64,000 nucleotides of DNA from Enterobacter sp. 10-1 (GCA_002270295.1 NISF01000001.1:248001-312000), one strand, 5' to 3'; counted from the first letter of the stretch, positions 1 to 9,629 are shown. The notes: generated from the letters alone by a model not told the origin. Program-made: numbers and translations.

Positions 1-681
1 CAACGATATCTTTCTGCTACGTATGGCTTAGCTGAAGTGAAAGTACCTAGTGAGCAAGCAAGCGAAGTAACAACAGAGAAACAAACAGATAAAGTAGTAC
101 CTAATCCCACCAGCACGCCGTTACTCCCAGCAGGTGAGGGGCCATTTGGTTTAGAAGTCGGTTTATCTAAGAAAAATATTGAAGATATGATCGGAGAAGA
201 ACTTAAGCTAATGGCGAATAATGTAAATCTTTATACTGCTAATTCTTTACCAAAAAATAATTCCAGTTTTGAAGCATACGGATTGTTAATTTCACCAACC
301 GTAGGTCTATGCCAGATAAGAGCTCTTGGAAAAGATATTGATACAGATAGTTATGGCTTTGCTATTAAATCAAGATTTAAAGAGCTCAGTGAATCACTAT
401 CTTCTATCTATGGTAAAGCAGCGCAAAATGATTTTCTCCTTTCTGGTTCAATATGGAAAGACCCTAGAGACTGGATGATGGGATTGTATAAACATGAGCG
501 ATATTTGTCAGCAGAATGGAAAGGTACAGCAGATGCCCCACTAAAGAATAAACTAAGTTCTGTATCTATCGAGGCTAGAGCAAATAGTTCTGATAAAGGG
601 TACATTTTCCTTCAGTATAATTTTAATAACTATAATGTCTGCGAAACAGAAATTGAAGCGTCGAAAAAAAGCTCGCTCTAA
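1..681 (+). CDS. Hypothetical protein, 5' end possibly outside the window
   Basis: I do not recognise this protein. The frame is open to the left window edge; the first possible start inside is a GTG at 37, giving 214 residues, but the gene may begin upstream. It is polar, with a Pro/Thr/Lys-rich stretch near residues 15-33 that looks like a linker, and no clear membrane segment or catalytic motif. Codon use is AT-rich compared with the operons to the right, which fits cargo of a mobile element (an excisionase-like gene lies 1 kb away). It ends just before a strong terminator. Confidence 0.6.
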   Translation, partial: QRYLSATYGLAEVKVPSEQASEVTTEKQTDKVVPNPTSTPLLPAGEGPFGLEVGLSKKNIEDMIGEELKLMANNVNLYTANSLPKNNSSFEAYGLLISPTVGLCQIRALGKDIDTDSYGFAIKSRFKELSESLSSIYGKAAQNDFLLSGSIWKDPRDWMMGLYKHERYLSAEWKGTADAPLKNKLSSVSIEARANSSDKGYIFLQYNFNNYNVCETEIEASKKSSL

Positions 682-699
682 AATACCTATTAAATTGTG

Positions 700-725
700 A
701 GCCCCGCTTTGACGGGGCTTTTTAT
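700..725 (+). terminator. Rho-independent terminator
   Basis: A 7-bp stem AGCCCCG/CGGGGCT with a six-base loop is followed by a T-rich run. It sits 20 bases after the stop codon of the preceding gene and should end its transcript. Confidence 0.85.
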
Positions 726-847
726 TGTCTGAAGATAAGAAAAATCGATCGTGATGATAAAATGATCGTTTCATATTTTGCAGTAGATGTGATGAGTGTT
801 GATAAAATTGCAAGTATAATCACTGTATAAATATCAGGAGGTACGCA

Positions 848-1018
848 ATGGCAACACCATCCGTAAAACCCGTTCTCCTCAGCCTGGAAAAGATCGAGAA
901 ACTCCGTACGCTGCAGGAAAATGAACGGAAGAAATCACCGTTGGGAATTGCTCCAACCATCCACGTTATCGCGCGTCAGTTGATGGAACGCGCTTTAAGC
1001 ACGCAAATGGAGGCGTAA
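848..1018 (+). CDS. Small hypothetical protein (56 aa)
   Basis: ATG start with a strong Shine-Dalgarno (AGGAGG, 836-841) about six bases upstream. The 56-residue product is basic and probably helical, beginning MATPSVKPVLLSLEKIEKL. The stop codon overlaps the next start as TAATG, so the two genes are translationally coupled. I do not recognise the family. Position near an excisionase suggests mobile-element cargo. A toxin-antitoxin pair is conceivable from size and coupling, but no known motif supports that. Confidence 0.6.
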   Translation: MATPSVKPVLLSLEKIEKLRTLQENERKKSPLGIAPTIHVIARQLMERALSTQMEA

Positions 1019-1254
1019 TGGAACAACTACAACGACTGGCAGAGGCTATCGCTGAAACCTACATCCGCGATCTGCGCCGGGAAACGGGAGATAATGTCAT
1101 TACCGTTGATGGCGTCAGCGGCAATGTTGAAACGCACCTTTTAGCTGCGGGGCTGGTGGATAACTCAGTTTCAGCAGCCAAAAACCAATACGGGGCGACA
1201 TTTGAACGTGAAGCGTATCAAATGTTACTGCGGTTACCGTATACCACTGTATAA
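1018..1254 (+). CDS. Small hypothetical protein (78 aa), coupled to the upstream gene
   Basis: The start codon overlaps the stop of the 56-aa gene (TAATG), indicating a two-gene unit. The product is an acidic, probably helical 78-residue protein without signal peptide or membrane segment. No family recognised. It is followed by more than 400 bases without a convincing gene that hold a perfect inverted repeat. Confidence 0.55.
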   Translation: MEQLQRLAEAIAETYIRDLRRETGDNVITVDGVSGNVETHLLAAGLVDNSVSAAKNQYGATFEREAYQMLLRLPYTTV

Positions 1255-1546
1255 CGATGTTATACGGAGGGGGTTTCGCATAACTGACTGTTTTCTTCAT
1301 CCATCCTCACCTTGGGTATGTGGCGCTGGTGGTCATAAATTTTGGAATGCTTTGGAAATTTGAGAGCTACCGCTGGCCGCAGGATCACGCTGGCGATAGT
1401 CTGAAGTTGAAATGCTTGCTTGGGGCATCCAAAAAAGATGCTTGTTAAATTTATACTGTTTGATACGGATTTGGATTGCGCTGCTTGGCAAACGTGCGGC
1501 GTGGTTGGCGCTGCATACTATAGGGGCGATCGGGCGTATTAAATTT

Positions 1547-1587
1547 GCCGGTTCTACATACGGGATATTCCCGTATGTAGAACCGGC
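1547..1587. repeat. Perfect 18-bp inverted repeat with 5-base loop
   Basis: GCCGGTTCTACATACGGG is followed by ATATT and its exact reverse complement. There is no T-run on either side, so it is not an ordinary terminator. It lies in the gene-free stretch 1255-1664. It could be a cruciform or recombination site, or a transposon-end remnant. Confidence 0.8.
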
Positions 1588-1664
1588 TCACTAGCTTCGC
1601 GAGACAGTATCCAAACGTGAAGTATCCAGGATGGTATCCACCGAAAAACTAACTTTTCGAAGAC

Positions 1665-1931
1665 TTATCTATATCGCCGGGGCCGAGCAATGGACTGTCG
1701 TTCAATCCATCGATCAATTTCGTCAATGTTATAAAAGCATGGGCTGTTATCCCAAGGTTTTCCATCGAATGCCACATGCTTGTACTCTCTTCCCTCGATG
1801 AAGGTATTCTCTCGAGCTTTCTTCAGCGTCCCTTTTTTGATTCCCTTCAGTGCTATTAACTGCTCCTCCGCAACCCATTTCCCAGGGTAGGCGATTAAAT
1901 TTATGATTTGTGGCTCTGAGTCTTTTCCCAC
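1665..1931 (-). CDS. Excisionase-like protein (DUF1233 / phage Xis type)
   Basis: The 88-residue protein has the layout of putative excisionases of integrative elements: a motif around residues 15-24 (YPGKWVAEEQ), a winged-helix-like turn with TLKKARENTFIEGREYKHV near 35-53, and a basic C-terminus (ARPRRYR). Such proteins bend att DNA and bias a tyrosine integrase toward excision. No integrase gene is found in the window, so the element is either decayed or its integrase lies left of the window. Family assignment rests on pattern memory. Confidence 0.7.
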   Translation of the reverse strand: MGKDSEPQIINLIAYPGKWVAEEQLIALKGIKKGTLKKARENTFIEGREYKHVAFDGKPWDNSPCFYNIDEIDRWIERQSIARPRRYR

Positions 1932-2163
1932 AGCTATCTCCTGTTTTAAATGCTTTCTTGAGTGTTTATGTAAGGTTCATCGTTGACCTACCTTTTGTAA
2001 CAGGGCGCAGCATGCCGTTGTGCAAGATCAATATTGACCAATGTTTCAACGAATACCTTCGTTGTTCACTACATCTCAGAGATGGTCAAAGAATGGCATC
2101 AACAGAATCTGTATCGGTAATGACCGGCTGAATTTGTGATTTTGCTATTTGAATCACAGCGAA

Positions 2164-2285
2164 TGTTGGTTCAACTCGCCAAATGTTGGTTCAAAATGAA
2201 GTAGTGTTGGTTCAGTTTTTGGGGAAATATATAAATAAAACAAAGGTCTTTACGTTTTGAGGCAACTGAACCAACCGAACCAACA
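2164..2285. repeat. Iteron-like array of TGTTGGTTCA repeats, direct and inverted
   Basis: Three direct copies of TGTTGGTTCA begin at 2164, 2184 and 2205 (20-21 bp period, two helical turns). Two near-perfect inverted copies lie back to back at 2267-2276 and 2276-2285, across an AT-rich spacer. This layout resembles a replication-initiator or partition site of a satellite or integrative element. No initiator gene is present. Confidence 0.7.
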
Positions 2286-2428
2286 CATTTTGCATGTATA
2301 TAGAGAAATTTTTCCGCACATAAATTTAGGCGTGATTTTGTACCGGTGGATATTACCGACATGTGAGAAGGTACCCTGAGACCCAAATTGCGCGATAAAT
2401 AGTCAATTCTCATCCGCAGAAAAATATA

Positions 2429-2525
2429 TGGGGGTACATTTGGGGGTATGTGCGATTTTCGTAACCTATGTAGTTAAATAAAATCAATTTGTTACGTGTT
2501 TATATCGAATCCTGTAGGGGTACCA
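2429..2525. other. Possible attachment-site scar of an integrative element
   Basis: Two copies of TGGGGGTA (2429-2436, 2441-2448) sit 12 bp apart. They are followed at 2505-2525 by a stretch ending in TACCA that resembles a tRNA 3' end (TCGAATCC...). Related CGTCT-CTGAA direct repeats lie at about 2542-2556 and 2615-2628. Such sequences are common next to tyrosine integrases of the P4 family. The remainder up to 2906 holds no gene I can support. Interpretation is tentative because the source tRNA was not identified. Confidence 0.3.
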
Positions 2526-2906
2526 TTTTCACTTCTCTTAACGTCTCCTGAAGTCTACTAAATCCAGCATACACGCGGCATTCGCCAATATCCCATTACC
2601 TCAACGCCTGCTATCGTCTACTGAAATCGCCATTCATGTGGGGTAGATTCCGGCTCAATGAAATGAGATACCCCAAAATGAAGCTACCATCCCGCCGGGT
2701 CGATATATCTAAACTTAAAGATAAATCCTCCAGGTCATTGCGGACAGCGTCCTCAGCCGCCAGAACGGTACGTCCTGGAGGCTGGTCAGGGCCGCAGGGA
2801 GAGGCAGCAGATGCGCTGGGTCCGGGAACCGCAACCCGGCAGAAAAAGCGTTGTTGCCTCGTCTGAATCACCGGTGGAAAACCCGACGGCTTAACGCTTT
2901 CGTCGA

Positions 2907-4640
2907 TCAGCAGGCGGCGAGGTGTCCGCCGCCAAAATCAGTAAAGCGCTGCCGGACGCTCTGCCAGCCCAGGGGTTTGATGGGGTCAGGGCGCTCCGGT
3001 ATTGCGCTGGCGACGCGGGGTTCGCGCTTGCGCTGCACGTCCGGCATAGGAACGGCGCTGAGCAGGTGTCTGGTATAAGGATGCTGCGGATGGTGCAGTA
3101 CCCGATCGCGCGGGCCGATCTCCACGATCTGGCCGCCAAACATCACCGCCACCCGATGGCAAATGCGTTCCACTACCGCCATATCATGGGAAATAAACAG
3201 ATAGCTGAGCTGGTAGCGCTGGCGCAAATCCTCCAGCAGCGTCAGCACCTGCGCCTGTACCGACACATCCAGCGCCGAGACCGATTCATCGGCGATAATC
3301 ACTTTAGGGTTCAGCGCCAGGGCGCGCGCGATGCAGATGCGCTGGCGCTGGCCGCCGGAAAACTGGTGCGGATACCGCCGCATCGCGTCAGCAGGCAGGC
3401 CTACCTGCTGCAACAGCTGCGCCACCCGCTCCGTGCGCTGTGCCACAGGCATCTGCTCATGAATCAGCAGCGGTTCCCCCATCAGATCGAAAATGGTTTT
3501 GCGCGGATTAAGCGCCGCAGAGGGATCCTGAAACACCATCTGCAAATCACGCCGTATCGCTCTTAACGCCTCACCCTGCAGGCCGTGCATCTCCTGCCCG
3601 CTGAGCTGCGCGCTGCCGCTAAACGGCACCATATTCATCAACGCCTTCGCCGTCGTTGATTTACCGCAGCCGCTTTCCCCGACGATGCCCAGCGTTTCGC
3701 CGGGGAAAAGATCGAAGCTGACGCCATCTACGGCATGAACTTCGCGGCGCATGCGCAGGCCGTCGCCGCGCACCGGAAAGCGTACGCAGAGGTCGCGGAC
3801 GCTGAGCAGCGGTTGGGTCTGTTCAACCGGCGCCAGCGCGGGCGCCTGGCCCAGCACCGGCACCGCCTGCAGCAGCTGGCGGGTATAGGGCGCCTGCGGC
3901 GCGGTAAACAGCGTTTTTACCGGGGACTGCTCCACGATTTTGCCGTGATTCATGACCAGCACGTCATCGGCCATTTCCGCTACCACCCCCATATCGTGGG
4001 TGATCAGCAGCAGGCTGGTGGAAAACTCCTGCTGCAGCTCGCGCATCAAATCGAGAATTTGCGCCTGAATAGTGACATCAAGGGCCGTCGTCGGCTCATC
4101 TGCAATCAGCACCTGCGGTTGACACAGCATCGCCATGGCGATCATCACCCGCTGGCGCATGCCGCCGGAAAGCTCGTGCGGATACTGCTGCAGGCGCTTC
4201 TCCACCTGGCCGATTTTGACCGCGTCCAGCATCGCGCCGATCCGCCCGCGCCGCTCGCGGCGGCCCAGCGCTTCGTGCCGTTGCAGGGTCTCTTCCAGCT
4301 GCTGGCCTACCGTCATCAGCGGGTTGAGCGAGGTCATCGGCTCCTGAAAAATCATGGCGACCGCTTTGCCGCGCAGCTGTTGCATTTGCCGCTCCGGCAA
4401 GCTGAGCAGATCCTGATCAGCAAAAATCACGGCGCCGCCAGGAATATGCGCTTCCTCAGGAAGCAGTCCCATGATCGCCAGCGAGGTCAGCGACTTACCG
4501 CTGCCCGACTCGCCGGCGATGCACAGGGTTTTTCCTGGCCAGAGCGCAAAGCTGACGTCATCCACCACCCGCTGTGTACCAAACTGGATCGACAGGCGCT
4601 CCACCGAGAGTAGCGGCGCCGGGAACATGGCTGCTGACAT
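2907..4640 (-). CDS. Peptide/amide ABC transporter, fused double ATPase subunit (DppD-DppF/GsiA type)
   Basis: This 577-residue cytoplasmic protein contains two complete ABC ATPase domains in one chain. The first has Walker A GESGSGKS at about residue 43-50, signature LSGGMRQR and a Walker B ending DEPTT. The second has GESGCGKST, signature FSGGQRQR and DESVS. Separate DppD and DppF proteins are more usual; fused versions such as GsiA are known. The start at 4640 is chosen because a longer upstream frame would run 150 bases into the amidase gene. It is the last gene of the operon and would power the two permeases encoded upstream. Confidence 0.9.
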   Translation of the reverse strand: MSAAMFPAPLLSVERLSIQFGTQRVVDDVSFALWPGKTLCIAGESGSGKSLTSLAIMGLLPEEAHIPGGAVIFADQDLLSLPERQMQQLRGKAVAMIFQEPMTSLNPLMTVGQQLEETLQRHEALGRRERRGRIGAMLDAVKIGQVEKRLQQYPHELSGGMRQRVMIAMAMLCQPQVLIADEPTTALDVTIQAQILDLMRELQQEFSTSLLLITHDMGVVAEMADDVLVMNHGKIVEQSPVKTLFTAPQAPYTRQLLQAVPVLGQAPALAPVEQTQPLLSVRDLCVRFPVRGDGLRMRREVHAVDGVSFDLFPGETLGIVGESGCGKSTTAKALMNMVPFSGSAQLSGQEMHGLQGEALRAIRRDLQMVFQDPSAALNPRKTIFDLMGEPLLIHEQMPVAQRTERVAQLLQQVGLPADAMRRYPHQFSGGQRQRICIARALALNPKVIIADESVSALDVSVQAQVLTLLEDLRQRYQLSYLFISHDMAVVERICHRVAVMFGGQIVEIGPRDRVLHHPQHPYTRHLLSAVPMPDVQRKREPRVASAIPERPDPIKPLGWQSVRQRFTDFGGGHLAAC

Positions 4641-4647
4641 AACGCTC

Positions 4648-5595
4648 CTAATTAAACACGCTGTTGGGAAAATAGAACGACACCACCCAGTTAGGCCGAT
4701 CGACGATTTCGCTGATGCGCAGATCGCCGCACACGGAACAGAGCATATAGGCCTCTTCTGCCGACATTCCCTGTTCGCGGCACAGGGCATCGATGGTGTA
4801 GCTTACCGCGTCGCGGGCGGCGGTCATCAGATCCGGGCCAATGCCGGTGAAGGCGCTGTAGCCTTGCCGATCCAGATGACGGGTCACCGGACCTGGGGTG
4901 GTAAAACGCGGCGTTTTCAGCGGCATATCCTTAACCACCTCCAGCTTTACCACCACATCCATGGCGCTTTCGATCGCCGTGCCGCAGACTTCGCCATCGC
5001 CCTGTGCGGCGTGGGTGTCGCCAATTGAAAACAGCGCGCCTTCTACTTCCACCGGCAGCCATAGCGTGCAGCCGGCGGCCAAATCGCGAATATCCAGATT
5101 GCCGCCGACGCGGCGCGGCGGCACCACCGAATGATGGCCGGCGGCGGCGGGGGCGACGCCGATGGTGCCGGCGAAGGGCTTCAGCGGCACGCGGCCATAG
5201 CGGCCAAAGGCGCAGGGGGATAAGTTCTGTCTGTCATACTGCCAGAGCGTCAGCGCCGGCTCGGGAAACGCATCGGCCAGCAGACCGAAGCCCGGGATAT
5301 TGGCGGTCCAGCCGAAGCCGCTGGGATGAAATGATTCCAGCGTGACCTTCAGCGCATCGCCCGGCCGGGCGCCCTCCACATAGACCGGCCCGCTGACCGG
5401 GTTGAGCTTATCAAAAGGCAGCGTCGGGATATCCGCTGCGGTTGAGCCGGCGCTGAACCAGCCGTTAGCGGCATCCAGGCAGTGAAACTCCAGCTGGCTG
5501 CCGGAAGCCACGCGCAGCGCCGGGCTCAGGCTGTTGTCCCAGCCGAAATGGTGTTGCATATGATGAATGGTCTTCACCAGACAATTTTGGCACAT
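4648..5595 (-). CDS. Acetamidase/formamidase family amidohydrolase
   Basis: The 315-residue protein matches the FmdA/AmdA family, whose members hydrolyse formamide or short-chain amides to ammonia and the acid. Supporting blocks are VPPRRVGGNLDIRDL in the centre and the metal-site-like GDTHAAQGDGEVCGTAIE further on. There is no signal peptide, so it should act on substrate imported by the surrounding ABC transporter. It lies between the binding-protein and ATPase genes, which ties it to that transporter. The exact amide cannot be read from the sequence. Met-13 is an alternative start. Confidence 0.88.
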   Translation of the reverse strand: MCQNCLVKTIHHMQHHFGWDNSLSPALRVASGSQLEFHCLDAANGWFSAGSTAADIPTLPFDKLNPVSGPVYVEGARPGDALKVTLESFHPSGFGWTANIPGFGLLADAFPEPALTLWQYDRQNLSPCAFGRYGRVPLKPFAGTIGVAPAAAGHHSVVPPRRVGGNLDIRDLAAGCTLWLPVEVEGALFSIGDTHAAQGDGEVCGTAIESAMDVVVKLEVVKDMPLKTPRFTTPGPVTRHLDRQGYSAFTGIGPDLMTAARDAVSYTIDALCREQGMSAEEAYMLCSVCGDLRISEIVDRPNWVVSFYFPNSVFN

Positions 5596-5653
5596 CTTGA
5601 ATCCCCTTTAAGCAGCGGCACCGTTCCGGCAAACGCGGCACGATGCCGGCAGA

Positions 5654-7261
5654 TTATTTCAGCCCGATATAGTCGTAGTTGACCGGTACATGGACCGGAT
5701 CCACATAGAGGGCATCCTCGCCGCCCATACGCGCGGAGTGCACGGTGTAACGCTTCTCGTTGAATACCGGCACCCAGGGCGCGTCGCTCATCGCCGTGGT
5801 AAAGATTTTGCGCCAGGCTTCAATACGCGCGCCCTGCTGGTCAGGTTTCACCATGTTGTCCGCCGCGGCCGCCTGTGCGTCCAGCGCCTTGTTACAGTAA
5901 CGCGCCCAGTTCCATCCGCCCTCTACCGCCCCCGCGCAGCCGAGGATCGGGCCATAGAAGTTGGAGGGGTCCGGAAAGTCGGCGATCCACGCCATGCCGC
6001 CGGACCAGACCATCGGCGCCTGGCTAGCGGAACCGCCCGCCGCAATCACGTTCGCCTGGGCCAGGGATTTGATGCTGGCGCGAATGCCCACTTTAGCCAG
6101 ATCCTGCTGGATGGACTGGGCAATACGCGGCTGCGGATCGGTATTCATCACGTACAGTTCGGTCGCAAAACCGTTGGGAAAGCCCGCTTCGCTGAGCAGC
6201 TGCTTCGCTTTTTCCGGATCGTAGCTGAAACCCTGATAAGCCTTGTCGTAGCCGGGCATAGCGGGCGGCAGCGGCTGATTGGCCGGCGCCGCGCGTCCGT
6301 TGATGATGCGCACGATGCGGTCTTTGTTGACCGCCATGTTCACCGCCTGGCGAACCTTGAGGTTATCGAAGGGGGGCAGCGTGGTTTTCATCGTCACGTA
6401 GCCGGTCTGCAGCTGGTCGCCGGTGACCATCAGGCCCTTATAGGCCGGGTTGTTTTTAAACGCCAGAAACTGCGCGGGCGGCACGCCGTCGCCGGCGATA
6501 TCCACTTCGCCTTTTTCCAGCCGCAGCAGGGCGACCGAGGGATCCTGGCCTATTTCAAACTTAATGCGATCCAGCCGCGGCACGCCGGCTTTAAAGTAGT
6601 TCGGGTTCTTGCGGAAAATCAGCTCCTGGCCCAGCTTCCACTCCTGCAGCTCAAACGCGCCGCTGCCGACCGGATGCTTGCCGAAGTCCGGGCCCCATTT
6701 CGCCACCTCCTCATGCGGCACCACCGAGGCGAAGTTCAGCGCCAGCACGTGCAGGAAGGTGGCGTTGGGCTCTTTCAGGGTGATCTTTACGGTATGATCG
6801 TCCACGACCTCGATGCCGCTCAGGGTTGTGGCTTTACCGCTGGCCTCTTCGTCATAGCCCGCGATGGGGCTGAAGAATCCGGCGCCCGGGCTCTGGGTTT
6901 TCGGGTTGACGGTACGCTCCAGCGAATATTTCACGTCCGCCGCCGTGACCTCGCGGCCGTTGTGGAATTTAACCCCTTTGCGCAGCACAAAGGTGTAGAC
7001 CTTGCCATCGTCGGAAACGGCGTAGCTTTCCGCCAGATCGTTCACCAGCTCGGTGGTGCCGGGGCGGTAGTCCATCAGGCCGTCGAACAGGCTTTTGATC
7101 ATCGACCAGTTTTGCCAGTCATAGCCAATGGCCGGATCCAGAGTCGCCACGTCGTTCTGGTATGTCACCACGATATCGCCGCCGGTCTTCTCGTCAGCCT
7201 GCGCGCCATAAGAGAAACAGGCTGCGGCCACCGCCATTGTCAGTAACGCTTTTTTCATCAT
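5654..7261 (-). CDS. Periplasmic substrate-binding protein of peptide/amide ABC transporter (SBP_bac_5 family)
   Basis: The 535-residue protein has a typical Sec signal peptide (MMKKALLTMAVAAACFSYGAQA) and the DppA/OppA-type body, with GGDIVVTYQNDVATLDPAIG after the signal and the region VKFHNGREVTAADVKYSLER characteristic of the family. It would capture the solute in the periplasm and pass it to the two permeases encoded just upstream (gap 9 bases). Because the operon carries an amidase and an AmiC-like sensor, the ligand is probably an amide or short peptide-like nitrogen source rather than a general dipeptide; that is inference. Confidence 0.88.
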   Translation of the reverse strand: MMKKALLTMAVAAACFSYGAQADEKTGGDIVVTYQNDVATLDPAIGYDWQNWSMIKSLFDGLMDYRPGTTELVNDLAESYAVSDDGKVYTFVLRKGVKFHNGREVTAADVKYSLERTVNPKTQSPGAGFFSPIAGYDEEASGKATTLSGIEVVDDHTVKITLKEPNATFLHVLALNFASVVPHEEVAKWGPDFGKHPVGSGAFELQEWKLGQELIFRKNPNYFKAGVPRLDRIKFEIGQDPSVALLRLEKGEVDIAGDGVPPAQFLAFKNNPAYKGLMVTGDQLQTGYVTMKTTLPPFDNLKVRQAVNMAVNKDRIVRIINGRAAPANQPLPPAMPGYDKAYQGFSYDPEKAKQLLSEAGFPNGFATELYVMNTDPQPRIAQSIQQDLAKVGIRASIKSLAQANVIAAGGSASQAPMVWSGGMAWIADFPDPSNFYGPILGCAGAVEGGWNWARYCNKALDAQAAAADNMVKPDQQGARIEAWRKIFTTAMSDAPWVPVFNEKRYTVHSARMGGEDALYVDPVHVPVNYDYIGLK

Positions 7262-7270
7262 TTTCCCCTG

Positions 7271-8191
7271 CTACTTTTTGACATCAATGCGCGGATCGAC
7301 CCACGGCAGCACCAGATCCGCAATAAGGTTGCCGCCAACAATGGCAACCGCTGAGACGGTGGTGACCCCGACAATAACCGGAATATCCACCTGTTGAATC
7401 GCCTGCCAGGCCAGCTGACCGATGCCTGGCCAGCCAAAGACCGACTCGACCACCACCAGCCCGCCCATAAATATGCCGATATCAATGCCGATCATCGGAA
7501 TCAGCGGCAGCACGGCATTTGGCAGCACGTGGCGCAGCAGCACGCGGGTTCTGCCGAGCCCTTTTGCCCGCGCGGTGCGGATAAAATCCTGGTGCAGCAC
7601 TTCAATCATCGATGAGCGCAGCATGCGCGAGTACCAGCCGCTGCCGAGCAGGCCGAGGGTGAGCGCCGGCAGCGCCAGATGGCTGAAGCCGCCGTAGCCC
7701 CCCATCGGGAACCAGTTGAGCACCACGGCGAAAAGATAGAGAAACAGCATCGCGGCGATGAACTGCGGTGCCGAGACGCCGATAAAGGAGAGCGCCATCA
7801 GCAGCCGGTCCGCCAGCCCGCCGCGCTTTAGCGCCGCCAGGGTGCCGAGAGCGATCCCCAGCACCAGCTCGCAGAAAATCCCCGCCGCCATCAGCTGCAG
7901 CGAAGGCCCGATACGGGCGGAAATCAGTTCGCTCACTTCGCTGCGCTGAATAAACGAGCGACCCAGATCGCCGTGCAGCAGCCCGTTCAGATAGCGCAAA
8001 TATTGCTGATAAAACGGCAGATCCAGCCCCAACTGATGGCGGATGTTTTCGACCACTTCCGGCGTGGCGCTGCGTCCGGCGATTTGGCGTGCCGGATCGG
8101 CGGGCAGCATAAACAGCAGCAGGTAGCAGATCAGCGTAACGCCAAGCAGGATCAGCCCGGCATGCAACAGACGTTTTCCCAGAAACAGCAT
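7271..8191 (-). CDS. ABC transporter permease, DppB type
   Basis: The inner-membrane permease of 306 residues starts MLFLGKRLLHAGLILLGV and shows about six hydrophobic segments. The family motif for ATPase contact (EAA loop, here DFIRTARAKGLGRTRVLLRH) is near residue 200. The start at 8191 overlaps the stop of the preceding permease gene by one base (ATGA), which favours it over a 37-residue longer frame with an arginine-rich, non-membrane N-terminus. It pairs with the DppC-type permease to form the channel. Confidence 0.9.
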   Translation of the reverse strand: MLFLGKRLLHAGLILLGVTLICYLLLFMLPADPARQIAGRSATPEVVENIRHQLGLDLPFYQQYLRYLNGLLHGDLGRSFIQRSEVSELISARIGPSLQLMAAGIFCELVLGIALGTLAALKRGGLADRLLMALSFIGVSAPQFIAAMLFLYLFAVVLNWFPMGGYGGFSHLALPALTLGLLGSGWYSRMLRSSMIEVLHQDFIRTARAKGLGRTRVLLRHVLPNAVLPLIPMIGIDIGIFMGGLVVVESVFGWPGIGQLAWQAIQQVDIPVIVGVTTVSAVAIVGGNLIADLVLPWVDPRIDVKK

Positions 8192-9039
8192 CAGCTTCTC
8201 CGTTTTAAACCAGGGTCGAGGGCGTCGCGCAGGGCGTCGCCGGCGATATTGAAAGCGAGCGACAGCAGCACGATCGCCGCACCGGGAAAGAACACCAACC
8301 ACGGGGCCGAGGTGAACCAGGTCTGGCTTTCAAAGATGATATTGCCCCAGCTCGCGGTCGGCGGCTGTACCCCCACCCCGAGAAACGAGAGGGTGGCCTC
8401 CAGCAGTACCGTGGTGGAGATGCCCAGGGTGGCCCAGACCAGTACCGTAGGCACCAGATGCGGAATTAGATGCACGCCGAGAATGCGTAAGGTTCCGGCC
8501 CCCAGGGTACGTTCCACGGCGATAAAGTCGCGGGCGCTGAGGGCGCTGGTTTCGGCGTAGATAACCCGGGCGATCTGCACCCAGTTCACCATGGCGATCA
8601 CCATCGCCACGATCCAGACGCTGGGCTGGAAAATCGCCGCCAGCGCAATCGCCAGCAGCAGCGCCGGAAACGCCATCATCAGATCGGTAAAGCGCATCAG
8701 CAGCCCTCCGATACGCCCCTGCATATAACCGGCGCTCAGCCCCACCAGTACGCCAGTCAGTACCGCAATACCGTTGGCGACCACGCCGATCAGCAGCGAA
8801 GTTCTCGCGCCGTAAATCAGCCGCGAGAACAGATCGCGCCCCAGCAGATCGGTTCCCAGCCAGTAAGTAGCGTTGGGCGGGAGCGGGGCGCCCTCAAGGC
8901 TCAGCCCCTCGACAAACTGTTCATTGGGATCGAAGGGCGTGAGCCAGGGGGCGAACAGCGCGGCCAGCACCACCAGCAGAATAAACAGCAGCGAGAGCAG
9001 CAGCGCGGGCCGCCGCAGGAGATACCCCATCCGGCTCAT
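8191..9039 (-). CDS. ABC transporter permease, DppC type
   Basis: The 282-residue inner-membrane protein begins MSRMGYLLRRPALLLSLLFI, with about six membrane segments and the EAA loop SARDFIAVERTLGAGTLRIL. The periplasmic segment after TM1 contains the DppC-like PFDPNEQF. The start at 9039 overlaps the stop of the ANTAR regulator gene by four bases, which is why it is preferred to the longer frame. The heteromeric partner is the next gene. Confidence 0.9.
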   Translation of the reverse strand: MSRMGYLLRRPALLLSLLFILLVVLAALFAPWLTPFDPNEQFVEGLSLEGAPLPPNATYWLGTDLLGRDLFSRLIYGARTSLLIGVVANGIAVLTGVLVGLSAGYMQGRIGGLLMRFTDLMMAFPALLLAIALAAIFQPSVWIVAMVIAMVNWVQIARVIYAETSALSARDFIAVERTLGAGTLRILGVHLIPHLVPTVLVWATLGISTTVLLEATLSFLGVGVQPPTASWGNIIFESQTWFTSAPWLVFFPGAAIVLLSLAFNIAGDALRDALDPGLKRRS

Positions 9040-9629
9040 TGCGCCCCCCGTTCGCCGGGCGCCATCCGCAGCAACCACTGCTGCGCCACCTGCGCCACCG
9101 GCTGGTTGGTGCGCATCGATTCCGTGCGCAGGCGAACCCAGGCCTGTTGTTCATCAATATTTTCCGCCATCATCAGGGCCGCCAGCGCCCTGGTAATCTG
9201 CGGCATCGCCGCCAGACGCTGGCGCAGAAGCGCCTGCTGCTGCCGGCCGTCATTCTGCTGCTGACGCAGCCCTACCGCCATCATCAGGGTGGTATAGATG
9301 GCCCGCTGGGTAATGGGTTTGGCGAGGATCGCCGTGGCTCCCAGCTCCAGCGCGCGCTGTACCTGGGAAAGCCCCTCGTGCGAGGTCAGCGCAATCACCG
9401 GTATCCCCGCCAGATTGACCTGTTGCAGGGTCAGCGGGCTGGCGAACGCCTCCAGCTCCACCAGCACCGCGCAGGGGGTAAGCGGCGGCGCGGCCTCATC
9501 CGCCGTCAGGTGATGCCAGCGAATGCCCATCCGCGTGAGATTCTTTTCCAGCGCTTCACGGCTCCTCGCTTCACAATCCACCAGCAGGAGCGGCTGAGCA
9601 TCAAAATCCGGGGACAGTAGCGTTTTCAT
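9036..9629 (-). CDS. AmiR/NasR-type transcription antiterminator with ANTAR domain
   Basis: The 197-residue protein has an N-terminal pseudo-receiver domain (about 10-120) that lacks a clear phospho-acceptor site, then a coiled linker and a C-terminal ANTAR domain (about 130-190). The ANTAR features are ITRALAALMMAENIDEQQAW and RLRTESMRTN. ANTAR proteins bind paired RNA hairpins with hexaloops and prevent termination. The gene overlaps the AmiC-like gene by four bases, as in Pseudomonas amiC-amiR, where AmiC holds AmiR inactive until amide binds. The predicted target is the leader at 10776-10823. Confidence 0.9.
   Translation of the reverse strand: MKTLLSPDFDAQPLLLVDCEARSREALEKNLTRMGIRWHHLTADEAAPPLTPCAVLVELEAFASPLTLQQVNLAGIPVIALTSHEGLSQVQRALELGATAILAKPITQRAIYTTLMMAVGLRQQQNDGRQQQALLRQRLAAMPQITRALAALMMAENIDEQQAWVRLRTESMRTNQPVAQVAQQWLLRMAPGERGAQ

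Noticed and set aside
848..1254. Toxin-antitoxin pair
   Set aside because: Size and coupling fit, but neither protein shows a recognisable toxin fold or DNA-binding antitoxin motif.
2505..2525. Functional tRNA gene
   Set aside because: Only a 3'-end-like fragment; no acceptor partner, D-arm or anticodon arm upstream.
5690..7246. 518-residue plus-strand frame opposite the binding-protein gene
   Set aside because: His/Arg-rich composition without domains; it is the antisense shadow of the high-GC binding-protein gene.
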